NCBI GenBank assembly: GCA_016845585.1
Contig: JAERSO010000052.1
Coordinates: 1 to 64,000 of the forward strand
Direction: 5' to 3'
Source of the DNA: Acidimicrobiaceae bacterium
GTDB taxonomy: Bacteria > Actinomycetota > Acidimicrobiia > Acidimicrobiales > Aldehydirespiratoraceae
Length of the DNA stretch: 64,000 bases
Shown: in pieces, positions 33,828 to 45,411 of the stretch
How the letters are laid out: the number at the start of each line of letters is the position of its first letter
How positions within the stretch are numbered: the first letter of the stretch is position 1
Translations under genes and position numbers: made by a program
Notes under the pieces: model-generated
What the model saw: the letters and a program-made list of their open reading frames with translations, nothing else
What the model was told of the DNA's origin: nothing
The model's database searches: none

Positions 33828-35518
33828 ATGAACCGAACCTCTTCTGTTCGACCACTGCTCGCACCGCCCCTGTCGTCGTCGGTCGACACGCACTCCGACC
33901 AGTTCGCCCAGAACTGCGCCGACATGCTCGAACAACTTCATGTCCATGACGAACTCCTGGAGATGGCCGCGGGAGGGGGCGGCGAGAAGCAGATGGCCCG
34001 CCATCGCAGCCGGGGCAAGTTGCCGATCCGGGAGCGCATCGCCAATGTGATCGACCCCGACACGCCGTTCCTCGAGATCACCCCACTCGCCGGCTACGGC
34101 TCGCAGTACGCCCTTGGTGGCGGCATGGTCTGCGGCATCGGCATCATTGCCGGCACCGAGTGCGTGATCATGGGCAACGATCCGACCGTCGCGGCCGGTG
34201 CGCTGACGCCGTACGCGTCCAAGAAGTGGATGCGAGCACTCGAGATCGCCCGGGACAACCGGATGCCCTATGTGAGCTTCGTCGAATCCGCCGGCGGCGA
34301 CCTCCGTCCCGGCGGAGGGGGCGGCAAGAAGCCCTCCGAGGAAGAGAATCCGCATGACGCGGTCGGCAGCGCCGTCGTGCCCGCCCACTTCGCCGAGACA
34401 GGTCGCTTCTTCTACGAGATGACCGAGCTGTCCAAGCTCCGGATCCCGACGGTCTGTGTCGTGTTCGGTTCGTCCACCGCTGGTGGCGCCTACCAACCGG
34501 GCATGAGTGACTACAACATCTTCATCAAGGAGCAGTCGTTTGCGTTCCTCGCCGGCCCGCCGCTGGTGAAGATGGCGACGGGCGAGATCGCCGACTCCGA
34601 GACGATCGGTGGTGCCCAAAAGCACGCCGAGGTCTCGGGCCTCGCCGAGTATCTCGCCGAGGACGAGATGGACGCGCTCCGCCTGTGCCGGGAGGTCGTT
34701 TCGCATCTCAACTGGCGCAAGCCCGCTGCTGCGCCGACCCTGCAGTCGGACGAACCGGTCGAGAACCCCGAGGAACTCCTCGGCCTGGTGAGTCGCGATC
34801 TCCGCCAACCGGTCGACGTTCGAGACGTGATCTCCCGCGTCGTCGATGGCTCCCGATTCGAGGAGTTCAAACCTCGCTACGGCACCACGATGGTCTGCGG
34901 CTGGGCGTCGATCCACGGATACCCGGTTGGCGTGCTCGGCAACAACGGGGTGATCTACCCCGACTCGGCCCAGAAGGCCGCCCACTTCATCCAGTTGTGC
35001 AACAAATCCGACATCCCGCTCGTGTTCTTCCAGAACATCACCGGGTTCATGGTGGGCACCGACTTCGAGTCCGACGGCATCATCAAGAAGGGCTCGCAGA
35101 TGATCAATGCGGTCACCAACTCCGAGGTGCCGCACCTCACCGTGATCATCGGCTCGTCCTATGGTGCCGGCACCTACGGCATGTCCGGTCGTGCGTTCGG
35201 CAACCGCTTCACCTTCATCTGGCCGACCGCCAAGATCGCGGTGATGGGTCCGAAACAGATCGCGGGTGTGATGTCGGAGGTCCGGCGCGGCCAGGCCGCT
35301 CGCAAGGGTGAGGAGTTCGACGAGGAGGCCGATGCCGCGATCGTGGCGGCCCATGAGGCGGCCCACGACAAGGGTTCGCTGGCACTTCGGGCCACCGGGG
35401 CCATCTCCGACGACGGCATCATCGATCCACGGGACACACGAACCGTCCTCGGTCTCTGCCTCAGCGTGGTGCGCAACCGGCCCATTGAAGGGGCCTCCGA
35501 GTACGGGGTGTTCCGACT

Positions 35519-35522
<4 letters not shown>
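33828..35522 (+). CDS. Acyl-CoA carboxylase beta subunit (carboxyltransferase; methylcrotonyl-/geranyl-/propionyl-CoA type)
   Basis: A carboxyltransferase of 564 residues with paired crotonase-like halves. N-half motifs: KQMARHRSRGKLPIRERIANVID and ECVIMGNDPTVAAGALTPYASKKWMRALEIA. C-half: GWASIHGYPVGVLGNNGVIY, KAAHFIQLCNKSDIPLVFFQNITGFMVGTDFE, and VIIGSSYGAGTYGMSGRAFGNRF. The organisation is that of MCC-beta/AtuC, whose substrates are branched unsaturated acyl-CoAs; the AtuA gene two positions downstream favours geranyl-CoA or a similar isoprenoid intermediate. It is first of an operon in which each of the next five genes overlaps its neighbour. Confidence 0.9.
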
Positions 35523-37470
<1,948 letters not shown>

Positions 37471-37474
<4 letters not shown>

Positions 37475-39234
37475 TGAACGCACCGATCAAGATCGCGAAC
37501 TGCAGCGGGTTCTACGGCGACCGTCTCTCGGCGGCAAAGGAGATGGTGGAGGGCGGTCCGATCGACGCGCTCACCGGTGACTGGCTGGCCGAACTGACGA
37601 TGCTCATCCTCGCTCGCACACAGGCCAAGCGACCGGGTAGCGGCTATGCCCGCACGTTCGTGAAGCAGATGGAGCAGGTCATGGGCACCTGTCTCGACGA
37701 GGGCATCAAGGTCGTGTCGAACGCCGGCGGGCTCGATGCCGATCACTGCGCTGAAGCGGTCGCCGAGGTTGCCGAGAATCTGGGCCTCAATCCCACCATC
37801 GCCTATGTCAATGGCGACAATCTGCTGCCGCGAATCGAGGAGCTGCGGGCGGCAGGTATCGAGATCATGGACCACGAGACCGGCGAGCCGGTCGCCCCGC
37901 TCGACTACATCTCCGCCAACGCCTATCTCGGCTGCTGGGGGATCGTCGACGCGTTGAACTCTGGCGCCGACATCGTCGTCACCGGCCGTACGACCGATGC
38001 CGCGATCGTGTGCGGCCCGGCGGCGTGGCATCACGGTTGGGCCCGCGACGACTGGGATCAGCTCGCGGGTGCCGTCACGGCCGGCCACATCATCGAGTGC
38101 GGTACGCAGGCCACGGGCGGCAACTACTCGTTCTTCACCGAGATCCCGGGCCTCGAGCGGGCGGGTTTCCCGATCGCCGAGGTCGCCGCCGATGGCTCAT
38201 CGGTGATCACCAAACACGCAGGCACGGGTGGTGCCGTCACGGTCGGCACGGTCACCTCACAGCTGTTGTACGAGATCGGTCCACCCGGCTATCTCGGCCC
38301 CGACGTCACCAGTCGATTCGACACGGTCGAGCTGAGCCAGCAAGGACCGGACCGAGTACTCGTCTCCAATGTGAAGGGTGAGAAGCCGCCCGAGACGCTG
38401 AAGGTCTCGATGAACTCGTGGGGTGGCTTCCGTAGCGATCTCAACATCGCCCTCACCGGGCTCGATGTCGAAGCGAAGGCCGAGTTGCTCCAGGCGGCAT
38501 TCTGGGAGTCGGCTCCTCACGGTCCCGACGACTTCGACTCGGTGACCTCGACGGTCGTGCGGACCGATCACGGCGACCCGGCCAGCAATGAAGCCGCGAC
38601 GGCGTCGTGGCGCCTGACGGTGAAGGATGCAGACGAACACAAGACCAAGGCGATCAGTGTCGGCGTCAATGACATGGCGCTGGCCACGATCCCCGGCTTC
38701 TACGGCCTGTCGGGTTCCAGCTTCGGCAAGCCGTTCGGTGTGCACACCTCGGGCCTCGTACCCGCCGACCTGGTGCCGCAGCATGTCGTGATCCTCGGTG
38801 GAGCGCGCACCATCGTGGAGAGCGCGGCACCGGATTCTGCCGTCGTCGTCGAGCCGATGATCCCTGCGCTTCCGTCGGCTCCGTCCGGCGACACGCGTCG
38901 TGGCCCGCTCGGCCTGGTTGCCGGCTCCCGGTCCGGCGACAAGGGCGGCAACGCCAACCTCGGCCTCTTCGTTCGCAGCGCCGAGGCCTACGTGTGGCTC
39001 GACGAGATGCTCACGATCGACAAGCTCCGCGAGCTTCTTCCCGAAGCAGCCGAGCTGGCGATCGAGCGGTTCCCGCTTCCGAACATCTGGTCCATCAACT
39101 TCCTGATCCACGGGATCCTCCAGGAGGGTGTCGCTGCGTCGACCCGTCAGGACGGCCAGGCCAAATCGCTGGGGGAGTGGGTGCGTGCCCGTCACGTCGA
39201 CATCCCGACGGCACTGCTGGGGGGCCACGCCTGA
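37471..39234 (+). CDS. Acyclic terpene utilization AtuA family protein (DUF1446)
   Basis: A protein of 587 residues. The DUF1446 core (about 5-455) begins KIANCSGFYGDRLSAAKEMVEGGPIDALTGDWLAELTM and contains GLDADHCAEAVAEVAENLGL, SANAYLGCWGIVDALNSGADIVVTGRTTDAAIV and CGTQATGGNYSFFTEIPGL. A C-terminal AtuA ferredoxin-like domain (about 480-585) starts LGLVAGSRSGDKGGNANLGLFVR. AtuA is required for citronellol and geraniol catabolism in Pseudomonas and may act as a hydratase or acyl-transfer component on isoprenoid acyl-CoAs; its reaction is not firmly established. Its presence inside the carboxylase operon is the main reason to suspect an Atu-like pathway. Confidence 0.88.
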
Positions 39235-39872
39235 TGGGCGGCATGCTCGAGCGCCTCCGTAGCGTGCCGGCCCCTGAGCCGGTGCTGAGCCGCGAACGCG
39301 CCGATGCGCTCACCGATCGACAGCGCGAGATTCTCGACGAGCTCGGTCGGATCTTCGACAAGGGCTTCGTCGACGTCACGATGGCCGAGCTGGCCGGCCA
39401 GTTGAACTGCTCGCTTCGCACGCTCTATGGCTTGGCCGACGGGCGAAACGAGCTCGTGTTAATGGTGGTCGACCGCAACCTGCGCAAGGTCGGCCGGTCC
39501 GCCCGCGATGCGATCCACGATGACATGACCGCCCTGGACGCCATCCGGGCCTACTTGTCGGCGGCCACGGTCGCCGTGCAGGACACCACCGAGGAGTTCG
39601 CCCGCGACATTCGCACCATGCCCGAGGGAGTCTCGCTGAACATCGGCCACTCCGACTACCTCATCAGTGTCACCAAGGCGCTTCTCGACATCGCGGTGGA
39701 AGAGGGTGAGATCGCTGACGTCGACTCGGTGGCGGTGGCCCGCATGATCGCCGGTCTCGGTCGCGACTTCGCGAACCCCGATGTGTTGACGCAGCTCCGC
39801 TCATCGCCAAAGGAGAGCGCGGACGCGATGGTCGACATCGTGCTGAGCGGCCTACGAAAGGAATCGACGTGA
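39234..39872 (+). CDS. TetR family transcriptional regulator
   Basis: A protein of 212 residues. The N-terminal HTH has TDRQREILDELGRIFDKGFVDVTMAELAGQLNCSLRTLYGLADGRNELVLMVVDR (about 23-77). A divergent ligand domain rich in helices follows, with DIRTMPEGVSLNIGHSDYLISVTKALLDIAVEEGEI. The frame extends upstream inside AtuA; ATG 39234 overlaps the AtuA stop by one base (TGATG). A TetR gene inside the operon it probably controls recalls AtuR/LiuR-type arrangements. The ligand is presumably an acyl-CoA. Confidence 0.87.
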   Translation: MGGMLERLRSVPAPEPVLSRERADALTDRQREILDELGRIFDKGFVDVTMAELAGQLNCSLRTLYGLADGRNELVLMVVDRNLRKVGRSARDAIHDDMTALDAIRAYLSAATVAVQDTTEEFARDIRTMPEGVSLNIGHSDYLISVTKALLDIAVEEGEIADVDSVAVARMIAGLGRDFANPDVLTQLRSSPKESADAMVDIVLSGLRKEST

Positions 39873-40657
39873 GTCTCGTGCTGAGCGAAACGAGGGGCGG
39901 AGTCTGCACCGTCACGCTCAATGACCCGGAGCGCAAGAACTCGCTGAGCCCGGAGCTGTTGGCCGAGATGATGGATGCGTTCGACGCGGCGGAAGCCGAT
40001 GACTCGGTGCGGGTCATCGTGCTGACCAACTCGGGTAACACGTTCTGCGCCGGCGCCAACCTCTCACAACGCTCCGGCAAGTCCGAAACGGAGAAGCCGT
40101 TGCGCAGGGTCGAGGGGGCGGAGATGTTCGCCCACTTTGCCAAGTCGCCGAAGCCCTACGTCGGCAAGATCAATGGTCATTGCGTGGCCGGCGGCATGGG
40201 GATCGCTGCCGCGCTCGACTACACGGTCGTTCTCGACACGGCGAAGATGGGCTTCACCGAGGTACGCATCGGTGTCGCTCCCGCCATGATCTCGGTGCTG
40301 TGCCTGCCGAAGATGCGTGCCGCGGATGCCAGGGCGGCATTCCTGCGCGGAAACCGGTTCCTGGCCCCGGAAGCCGAACGGATCGGCTTGATCAACCGGG
40401 CTGCCTCCGCCGACGAGATCGACGACGTCGTCGACGAGGTGGTGACTGACCTGCTCGCCGGTGCGCCGGCCGCCCTCGCGGCGAGCAAGCGCCTGCTGGC
40501 CGAAGTGCCGCAGATGTCGACCGACGAGGCCTTCGCCTGGACGGCCGAGCTGTCGGGCGCGCTGTTCCGCACCGACGACGCAAAGGAAGGCATGGCCGCC
40601 TTCCTCGAGAAACGACCCGCGAGCTGGATTCCCCAGCCCGATTCTGGAGACACCTGA
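39869..40657 (+). CDS. Enoyl-CoA hydratase/isomerase (AtuE/methylglutaconyl-CoA hydratase-like)
   Basis: A crotonase-fold protein of 262 residues. Features: VCTVTLNDPERKNSLSPELLAEMMDAFDAAE (about 10-40), the oxyanion-hole segment NTFCAGANLSQRSGKSE (about 62-78), INGHCVAGGMGIAAALDYTVVLD (about 100-122) and FTEVRIGVAPAMISVLCLPKM (about 125-145), where the FTEVRIGV glutamate fits a catalytic residue. In an Atu or Liu pathway it would hydrate the carboxylated glutaconyl-CoA. Overlaps TetR by 4 bases and the acyl-CoA dehydrogenase by one. Confidence 0.88.
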   Translation: MSLVLSETRGGVCTVTLNDPERKNSLSPELLAEMMDAFDAAEADDSVRVIVLTNSGNTFCAGANLSQRSGKSETEKPLRRVEGAEMFAHFAKSPKPYVGKINGHCVAGGMGIAAALDYTVVLDTAKMGFTEVRIGVAPAMISVLCLPKMRAADARAAFLRGNRFLAPEAERIGLINRAASADEIDDVVDEVVTDLLAGAPAALAASKRLLAEVPQMSTDEAFAWTAELSGALFRTDDAKEGMAAFLEKRPASWIPQPDSGDT

Positions 40658-41916
40658 TGGACTTCGACTTCCCCGACGACGACGATCCCCGTCGCTTGGC
40701 GGTACGGGCGTGGCGTGAGGCCAACCCCAACCCGACCCAGGCCGAGTTGCACAAGGCCGGCTACGTGGTGCCGCACTGGCCGGCGCCCTGGGGGCTCGAG
40801 GCCGATCCGATCCATCAGATCATCATCAGCCAGGAACTGGCCGGACTGAAGATCAAGCCGACCGGCAAGAAGATGGGTGAGAACGCCATCGGTATCGGCT
40901 GGGCGGCTCCCACGATCCTCCTCGGCGGCACCGACGAGCAGAAGGCCCGCTACCTCGATCGCATCTTCACCCATGAAGACATCTGGTGTCAGCTGTTCTC
41001 CGAGACCGAAGCGGGCTCCGACCTCGCCAACCTCGCCACCCGAGCGGAACGCGATGGCGACGAGTACGTCATCAACGGCTCGAAGATCTGGTCGTCGGGT
41101 GCTCACAACAGCGACATGGGCATTCTGATCGCGCGCACCGACCCGGACGCACCGAAGCACCGGGGCATCTCCTACTTCGCCGTGCCGATGGACACGCCGG
41201 GCCTGACGATGACACCGATCGTCGACATGACCACCGCGCACTCGTTCAACCAGGTCTTCTTCGACGACATGCGTCTACCGGTCGATGCGCGCATCGGCGA
41301 GGAGGGCGACGGCTGGCGGCTCGCCAAGGTCACGCTCGCCAACGAGCGGGTGTCGCTCTCGTCGGCCGGTTCGCTGTGGGGATCCGGCCCGTCGGCCGAG
41401 ATGCTGCTCGACCTGGTCCGCGAGAAGGGCGGCGAATCCGATCCGATCCGGCGCGACAAGCTCGCCCGCATGCACAGCAACGCGGAAGTGTTGCGTCTCA
41501 ACCGACTGCGCACGCTGTCGGCCAAGCTCAACGGCCGCACGCCCGGCACCGAGGCGTCGATCCAGAAGCTGATGGCCGACGAGCACGGGCAGGAGGTCAT
41601 GGAGCTCGCCAAAGAGGTGGCCGGCTCCCACGGAATGCTCACCGGTTCTGGTCCGGCCGGTGAGATACCGGTCGGGATGCGGAGAGGCGCGACCGAGGTC
41701 AACTTCGGACGGGGCAACGAGAGCCAGTTCCCCGACGTCGATCCTGTCTGGCACTACGGCTACCTCTTCCAGCCGGCACTCACCCTCGGTGGCGGCACCT
41801 GGGCGGTGCAGCGCAACATCGTGGCGGAGCAGGTCCTCGGCCTGCCCCGCGAACCCAATCTCGAGAAGGGCATGTCGTGGTCCGAGACCCAGGCAGCCCG
41901 CAAGAACATCAAGTAA
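40657..41916 (+). CDS. Acyl-CoA dehydrogenase (AtuD/citronellyl-CoA dehydrogenase-like candidate)
   Basis: A flavoprotein of 419 residues. N-terminal helical domain with YVVPHWPAPWGLEADPIHQIIISQEL; middle beta domain with the signature CQLFSETEAGSDLANLATRAERDGDEYVINGSKIWSSGAHNSDMGILIARTDP (about 112-165); C-terminal domain with RNIVAEQVLGLPREPN. FAD-linked alpha,beta-dehydrogenation of an acyl-CoA before the carboxylase step would fit. The usual catalytic Glu near the C-terminus is in the NFGRGNESQFPDVDPVWHYGYLF region, which is unusual, so the catalytic base is uncertain. It starts with a one-base overlap (TGATG). Confidence 0.87.
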   Translation: MDFDFPDDDDPRRLAVRAWREANPNPTQAELHKAGYVVPHWPAPWGLEADPIHQIIISQELAGLKIKPTGKKMGENAIGIGWAAPTILLGGTDEQKARYLDRIFTHEDIWCQLFSETEAGSDLANLATRAERDGDEYVINGSKIWSSGAHNSDMGILIARTDPDAPKHRGISYFAVPMDTPGLTMTPIVDMTTAHSFNQVFFDDMRLPVDARIGEEGDGWRLAKVTLANERVSLSSAGSLWGSGPSAEMLLDLVREKGGESDPIRRDKLARMHSNAEVLRLNRLRTLSAKLNGRTPGTEASIQKLMADEHGQEVMELAKEVAGSHGMLTGSGPAGEIPVGMRRGATEVNFGRGNESQFPDVDPVWHYGYLFQPALTLGGGTWAVQRNIVAEQVLGLPREPNLEKGMSWSETQAARKNIK

Positions 41917-41937
41917 GAATCGACCAGGAGCGACATC

Positions 41938-43086
41938 ATGAAGACCGATATCACGGAGATGTTCGGGGTCGAGTTCCCGATCTTCGCGTTCAGCCATTGC
42001 CGCGACGTCGTCGCCGCGGTCACCAAAGCCGGAGGCGTGGGCGTGCTCGGCGCGGTGGCCCACTCGCCGGAGGGGCTCGAGATCGACCTCGACTGGATCG
42101 AGGCGGAGGTGGGCGACAAGCCGTTCGGCGTCGATCTCATCGTCCCGGCCAAGTACCTCGGCTCTGATGAGGGCGGCGTGGACATGGGTCACGTCCGCGA
42201 CATGATTCCGGCCGAGCACAGGGCGTATGTCGATGACATCCTGGAGCGCTACGACGTTGCGGCGCTGCCCGATGACGAAGAGCGGCGGGGCGGCGCAATG
42301 GGCGGCGCCGATGACAAGGCCGCTCCGTTCTCGGCCGACTCCCAGGAGCCGAACCTCGACATTGCGCTGGCGCACAAGTCGGCGTTGATCGTGAACGCTC
42401 TCGGCCCGCCACCCCAGCACATGATCGCGCGCTGCAAGGAGGAGGGCCGCAAGGTCGGTGCCCTCGCGGGCAAGGCACAACACGCCGAGCGCCACGTGAA
42501 CGCCGGGGTCGACTTCATCATCGCTCAGGGTTCAGAGGCCGGCGGCCACACGGGTGAGATCGGCACGATGGTGCTGATCCCCGAGATCGTCGACGCCGTC
42601 GGCAACACCCCCGTGCTCGGTGCCGGCGGGATCGGTCGTGGTCGTCAGATGGCTGCGGCCATGGCGCTCGGTGCCCAGGGCGTCTGGTGCGGATCGGTTT
42701 GGCTCACCACCGAGGAGGCCGAGACCCACCCAGTCGTGAAGGACAAATTCCTGAAGGCCAGTTCATCCGACACGATCCGCTCCCGCAGCCGCACCGGCAA
42801 GCACGCCCGCCAGCTCAAGTCAGCGTGGACGGAGGAGTGGGACAACCCGGAGACCCCGATGCCCCTCGGCATGCCCGCCCAGCCCGTGCTCATCGACGAG
42901 GCCATCAAGCGAATCGATCGGGCTGCGTTCACCGCTGGATCGGGTGCCGAGAAACTCGCGAACTACTTCGTGGGCCAGATCGTCGGAAACATGAACGAGT
43001 CGAAGCCAGCCACCCGGGTCGTCTTCGAGATGGTCGAGGAGTTCATCGAGGCCACCGAATACCTGAAGTCGCAGCTCGAGTTCTGA
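41938..43086 (+). CDS. Nitronate monooxygenase / 2-nitropropane dioxygenase family flavoprotein
   Basis: A TIM-barrel FMN enzyme of 382 residues. The N-terminus FGVEFPIFAFSHCRDVVAAVTKAGGVGVLGAVAHSPEGLEIDL is the PIxxxx...AVSxAGGLGxLG pattern, and the phosphate-binding half is FIIAQGSEAGGHTGEIGTMVLIPEIVDAVGNTPVLGAGGIGRGRQMAAAMALGAQGVWCGSVWL (about 195-255). The catalytic His in GGHTG is present. Family members oxidise alkyl nitronates, or reduce enoyl-type substrates (FabK relatives). A good AGGAG (41926-41930) precedes ATG 41938. Last gene of the carboxylase operon; role in the pathway unclear. Confidence 0.86.
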   Translation: MKTDITEMFGVEFPIFAFSHCRDVVAAVTKAGGVGVLGAVAHSPEGLEIDLDWIEAEVGDKPFGVDLIVPAKYLGSDEGGVDMGHVRDMIPAEHRAYVDDILERYDVAALPDDEERRGGAMGGADDKAAPFSADSQEPNLDIALAHKSALIVNALGPPPQHMIARCKEEGRKVGALAGKAQHAERHVNAGVDFIIAQGSEAGGHTGEIGTMVLIPEIVDAVGNTPVLGAGGIGRGRQMAAAMALGAQGVWCGSVWLTTEEAETHPVVKDKFLKASSSDTIRSRSRTGKHARQLKSAWTEEWDNPETPMPLGMPAQPVLIDEAIKRIDRAAFTAGSGAEKLANYFVGQIVGNMNESKPATRVVFEMVEEFIEATEYLKSQLEF

Positions 43087-43127
43087 GACACGCGACTCAG
43101 CGCCGCAGCATTGCCGCGCCCATGCTC

Positions 43128-43133
43128 TACGAT
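43128..43133 (+). promoter_or_regulatory. -10 hexamer TACGAT of the GNAT gene
   Basis: TACGAT ends 8 bases before GTG 43142. Confidence 0.45.
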
Positions 43134-43141
43134 CAGCGGCC

Positions 43142-43735
43142 GTGACAACCCTCTTCGGACGGCGGGTCCTACTCCGCCCCCTTGAGCCCGGCGACTTCGC
43201 CAAGTGGCAGGAAGTTCGCCGTCGAAACGACGAGTGGTTGACCAAGTGGGAGCCCCAGCGGCTCCCTGGTCAGCCCGACGTCGTGGAGGGTGCGCATGCA
43301 TTCGGTGTGCGATGCTCCGCTCGTCAACGCGAACGTCAACTCGGCACCGGCTACGGCTTCGGAGTTTTCGTTGATGGGACGTTCGGCGGCGAGGTGAACC
43401 TCAACTCGATCCAACGGGGACCGTTCCAGAACGCCTACGTGGGCTATTGGATCGATGAGCGCATGGCCGGCAACAGCTACATCCCCGAGGCGTTGATCGT
43501 GGTCCTGCGATTTGCCTTCGAGGAGCTCCATCTGCATCGTGTGCAGGCCGCGATCGTCCCCCGCAATGATGCAAGCCGCCGCGTCGTCGCGAAGCTCGAT
43601 CTCCGCGAAGAGGGCACGGCACTCAAGTACCTCGAGATCAACGGCGTCTGGGAAGATCACATCCGCTACGCCATGACCACCGAGGACTGGTCCGAACGCG
43701 GCGACGAACTCACCCAGGAGTGGATCGGCTTCTGA
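43142..43735 (+). CDS. GNAT N-acetyltransferase, RimJ/RimL-like
   Basis: A protein of 197 residues. RimJ-type layout: RRVLLRPLEPGDFAKWQEVRRRNDEWLTKWEPQ at the N-terminus, a central GFGVFVDGTFGGEVNLNSI strand pair, YVGYWIDERMAGNSYIPEALIVVLRFAFEELHLHRVQAAIVPRNDASRRVVAKLDLREEG, and a C-terminal WEDHIRYAMTTEDW. This subfamily acetylates N-terminal amines of ribosomal proteins or small amines; the substrate here is not known. GTG start supported by TACGAT. The stop codon is inside the hairpin at 43733-43771. Confidence 0.88.
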   Translation: MTTLFGRRVLLRPLEPGDFAKWQEVRRRNDEWLTKWEPQRLPGQPDVVEGAHAFGVRCSARQRERQLGTGYGFGVFVDGTFGGEVNLNSIQRGPFQNAYVGYWIDERMAGNSYIPEALIVVLRFAFEELHLHRVQAAIVPRNDASRRVVAKLDLREEGTALKYLEINGVWEDHIRYAMTTEDWSERGDELTQEWIGF

Positions 43736-43771
43736 GTTGCAGCATTCGACTTGAAGTCGTGCTGCAACTCA
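43733..43771. terminator. 39-bp palindrome carrying the stop codons of both convergent genes
   Basis: TGAGTTGCAGCA (43733-43744) pairs with TGCTGCAACTCA (43760-43771), enclosing CGACTT-G-AAGTCG. The first TGA is the stop of the rightward GNAT gene. The last three bases (TCA) are the stop of the leftward PEP-utilising gene read on the minus strand. A bidirectional terminator is likely. Confidence 0.7.
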
Positions 43772-45403
43772 GCTCAGGACGGTGACGGTGCCCGCTTCGG
43801 GATTGATCTCCACGCGGTCGCCCGTGCGAATGTGCTCGAGGCAGTCCGCCACGCCGATGACGGCCGGAAGCCCCAGCTCCCGCGACAGCACGGCGGCATG
43901 ACACATGGCGCCGCCGTGCACGGTGACCAATCCACCGGCGATGGCGAGCACGAGGTTGAAGGCCGGGGAGGTGGCGCGGGTGACGAGGATGTCGCCGTCC
44001 TCCATCGTGGCGATCGCCTCCTCCGCGGTCTCCGCAGTCCGAGCCGTGCCGACATAGGTGGTCGCACCGATGCCGGTGCCTGTCAACGGTGCCGTGGATT
44101 CGGCACCGAACAGTTCCTGGATCAGCGTCTGGACCAGATCCATCGCCTTCGCCATCGACGGCGGGAGGAGATGGAGTGGGGGATCGACTGGTTCGGCCCC
44201 GAGATACGGCGGAGGGTCGAGGCTGCGGGAGGCCTCGCGGGCGATGGCCCTGTCGGCGAGCTCCTGAGGAGTGGGGCCGGTCCCGGTTCGGAGCAACGGG
44301 CCGATCTCCTTGCTCGACAACTCGAAGACGTGGTCGGCTTCGGTGACCGCGCCTCGCTCGGCCAGGCGGCGACCGGCTTCGACCATGGCCAGGCGAAGGA
44401 GTCCGCCCGGCCATTCTGCGGTGAGGGGCCCGTTGTCGTCTCGCATGTCCATGGCCAGGCGCGCGTCGGCGAGGAGGCGGTCGAACTCGAACCGCTCCGA
44501 TTCGGGCACCCTGGACCGGAGCTCGTTGGCGGCGCGATCACCGCGGTCGTCATCCTCCGCCGACGTGGTGGCGCTCATGATCGCGGCGAACACGACGTCG
44601 GGCCGCTCGAGCAGTGTGGGCGAGTCGATGTCGTACCCGCTGTAGAGCACTGCGCCGTGCCGTGCGAGGTATCCATCGAGCTGTGCTGCCACCCCGGGTG
44701 ACACGGCCCGGACGTCATCGAGGGTGGACGGCGTGGCGCCCGCGGCCTCGACGGCCTTGCGAATCGCTGCCAGCTTCCGGAGCGGTTCACTCGTGGACGG
44801 TGACGCGCCGATCAACGCCTGCACCGCCTCCGAGGTCTCGATCCCGTGGTCGCGACAGTGCACGACGAACAGCCCCAGTGGCCCGAGGTCGTCGGTGTGG
44901 AGCACGTGGTGCAGGGTGTTGGACTCGAGGTTGTACGCGATCAGGGCCTCGACGTGGTCGGCGACACCGGCGTCATCGAGCGCCTCGAGGTCGACGGCCT
45001 GGAACTCGCTGTTGCGGGCCAACTGGGCCGGCTTGATCGTCTCGTTCCACTGCTTGATCGTGCGTCGGAAACTCTCACCGCTGAGGATCTGGGCTTTCGC
45101 CCGCTTCTCCCGCCGACGCATCTCGGGGTGAATCCGCCCCATGAGTTTGATCACCCAGTCCGGCGGTGTGCGTTCCGACGTGCTGTCGGCACCGAACAAA
45201 GGCCGCACGCGGGCGTAGACGAATCCGTTCACGGCCTTGAACTCGATGCCGTCAGCCGGCACACCCGTGCGCGCGAACGTCTCGCGGTACGCCGTGATCG
45301 CCGCTGTGGACGCGACCTCTTCGATGATCGGGGTGATGCCAGAGTCGTAGTGCGAGCGATCGAGCTCCCACGTGCCGGGGCCCGGTGCTTCGAAGACGGC
45401 GTC
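43769..45403 (-). CDS. PEP-utilising enzyme mobile (swivelling phosphohistidine) domain protein, no ATP-grasp
   Basis: A protein of 544 residues. The C-terminal 110 residues form the PEP-utilisers mobile domain: GIGATTYVGTARTAETAEEAIATMEDGDILVTRATSPAFNLVLA, then VTVHGGAMCHAAVLSRELGLPAVIGV with H502 as the expected phosphohistidine. The first 430 residues are mainly helical and match the central part of PEP-synthase/rifampicin-phosphotransferase-like proteins, without the nucleotide-binding ATP-grasp half. A partner protein may supply ATP-grasp, as in phenylphosphate synthase, but none is in the window. ATG 45403 follows the upstream hydratase by 8 bases; the open frame continues to 45484 inside it. 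Confidence 0.78.
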   Translation of the reverse strand, partial: DAVFEAPGPGTWELDRSHYDSGITPIIEEVASTAAITAYRETFARTGVPADGIEFKAVNGFVYARVRPLFGADSTSERTPPDWVIKLMGRIHPEMRRREKRAKAQILSGESFRRTIKQWNETIKPAQLARNSEFQAVDLEALDDAGVADHVEALIAYNLESNTLHHVLHTDDLGPLGLFVVHCRDHGIETSEAVQALIGASPSTSEPLRKLAAIRKAVEAAGATPSTLDDVRAVSPGVAAQLDGYLARHGAVLYSGYDIDSPTLLERPDVVFAAIMSATTSAEDDDRGDRAANELRSRVPESERFEFDRLLADARLAMDMRDDNGPLTAEWPGGLLRLAMVEAGRRLAERGAVTEADHVFELSSKEIGPLLRTGTGPTPQELADRAIAREASRSLDPPPYLGAEPVDPPLHLLPPSMAKAMDLVQTLIQELFGAESTAPLTGTGIGATTYVGTARTAETAEEAIATMEDGDILVTRATSPAFNLVLAIAGGLVTVHGGAMCHAAVLSRELGLPAVIGVADCLEHIRTGDRVEINPEAGTVTVLS

Positions 45404-45411
45404 CATCTCGA

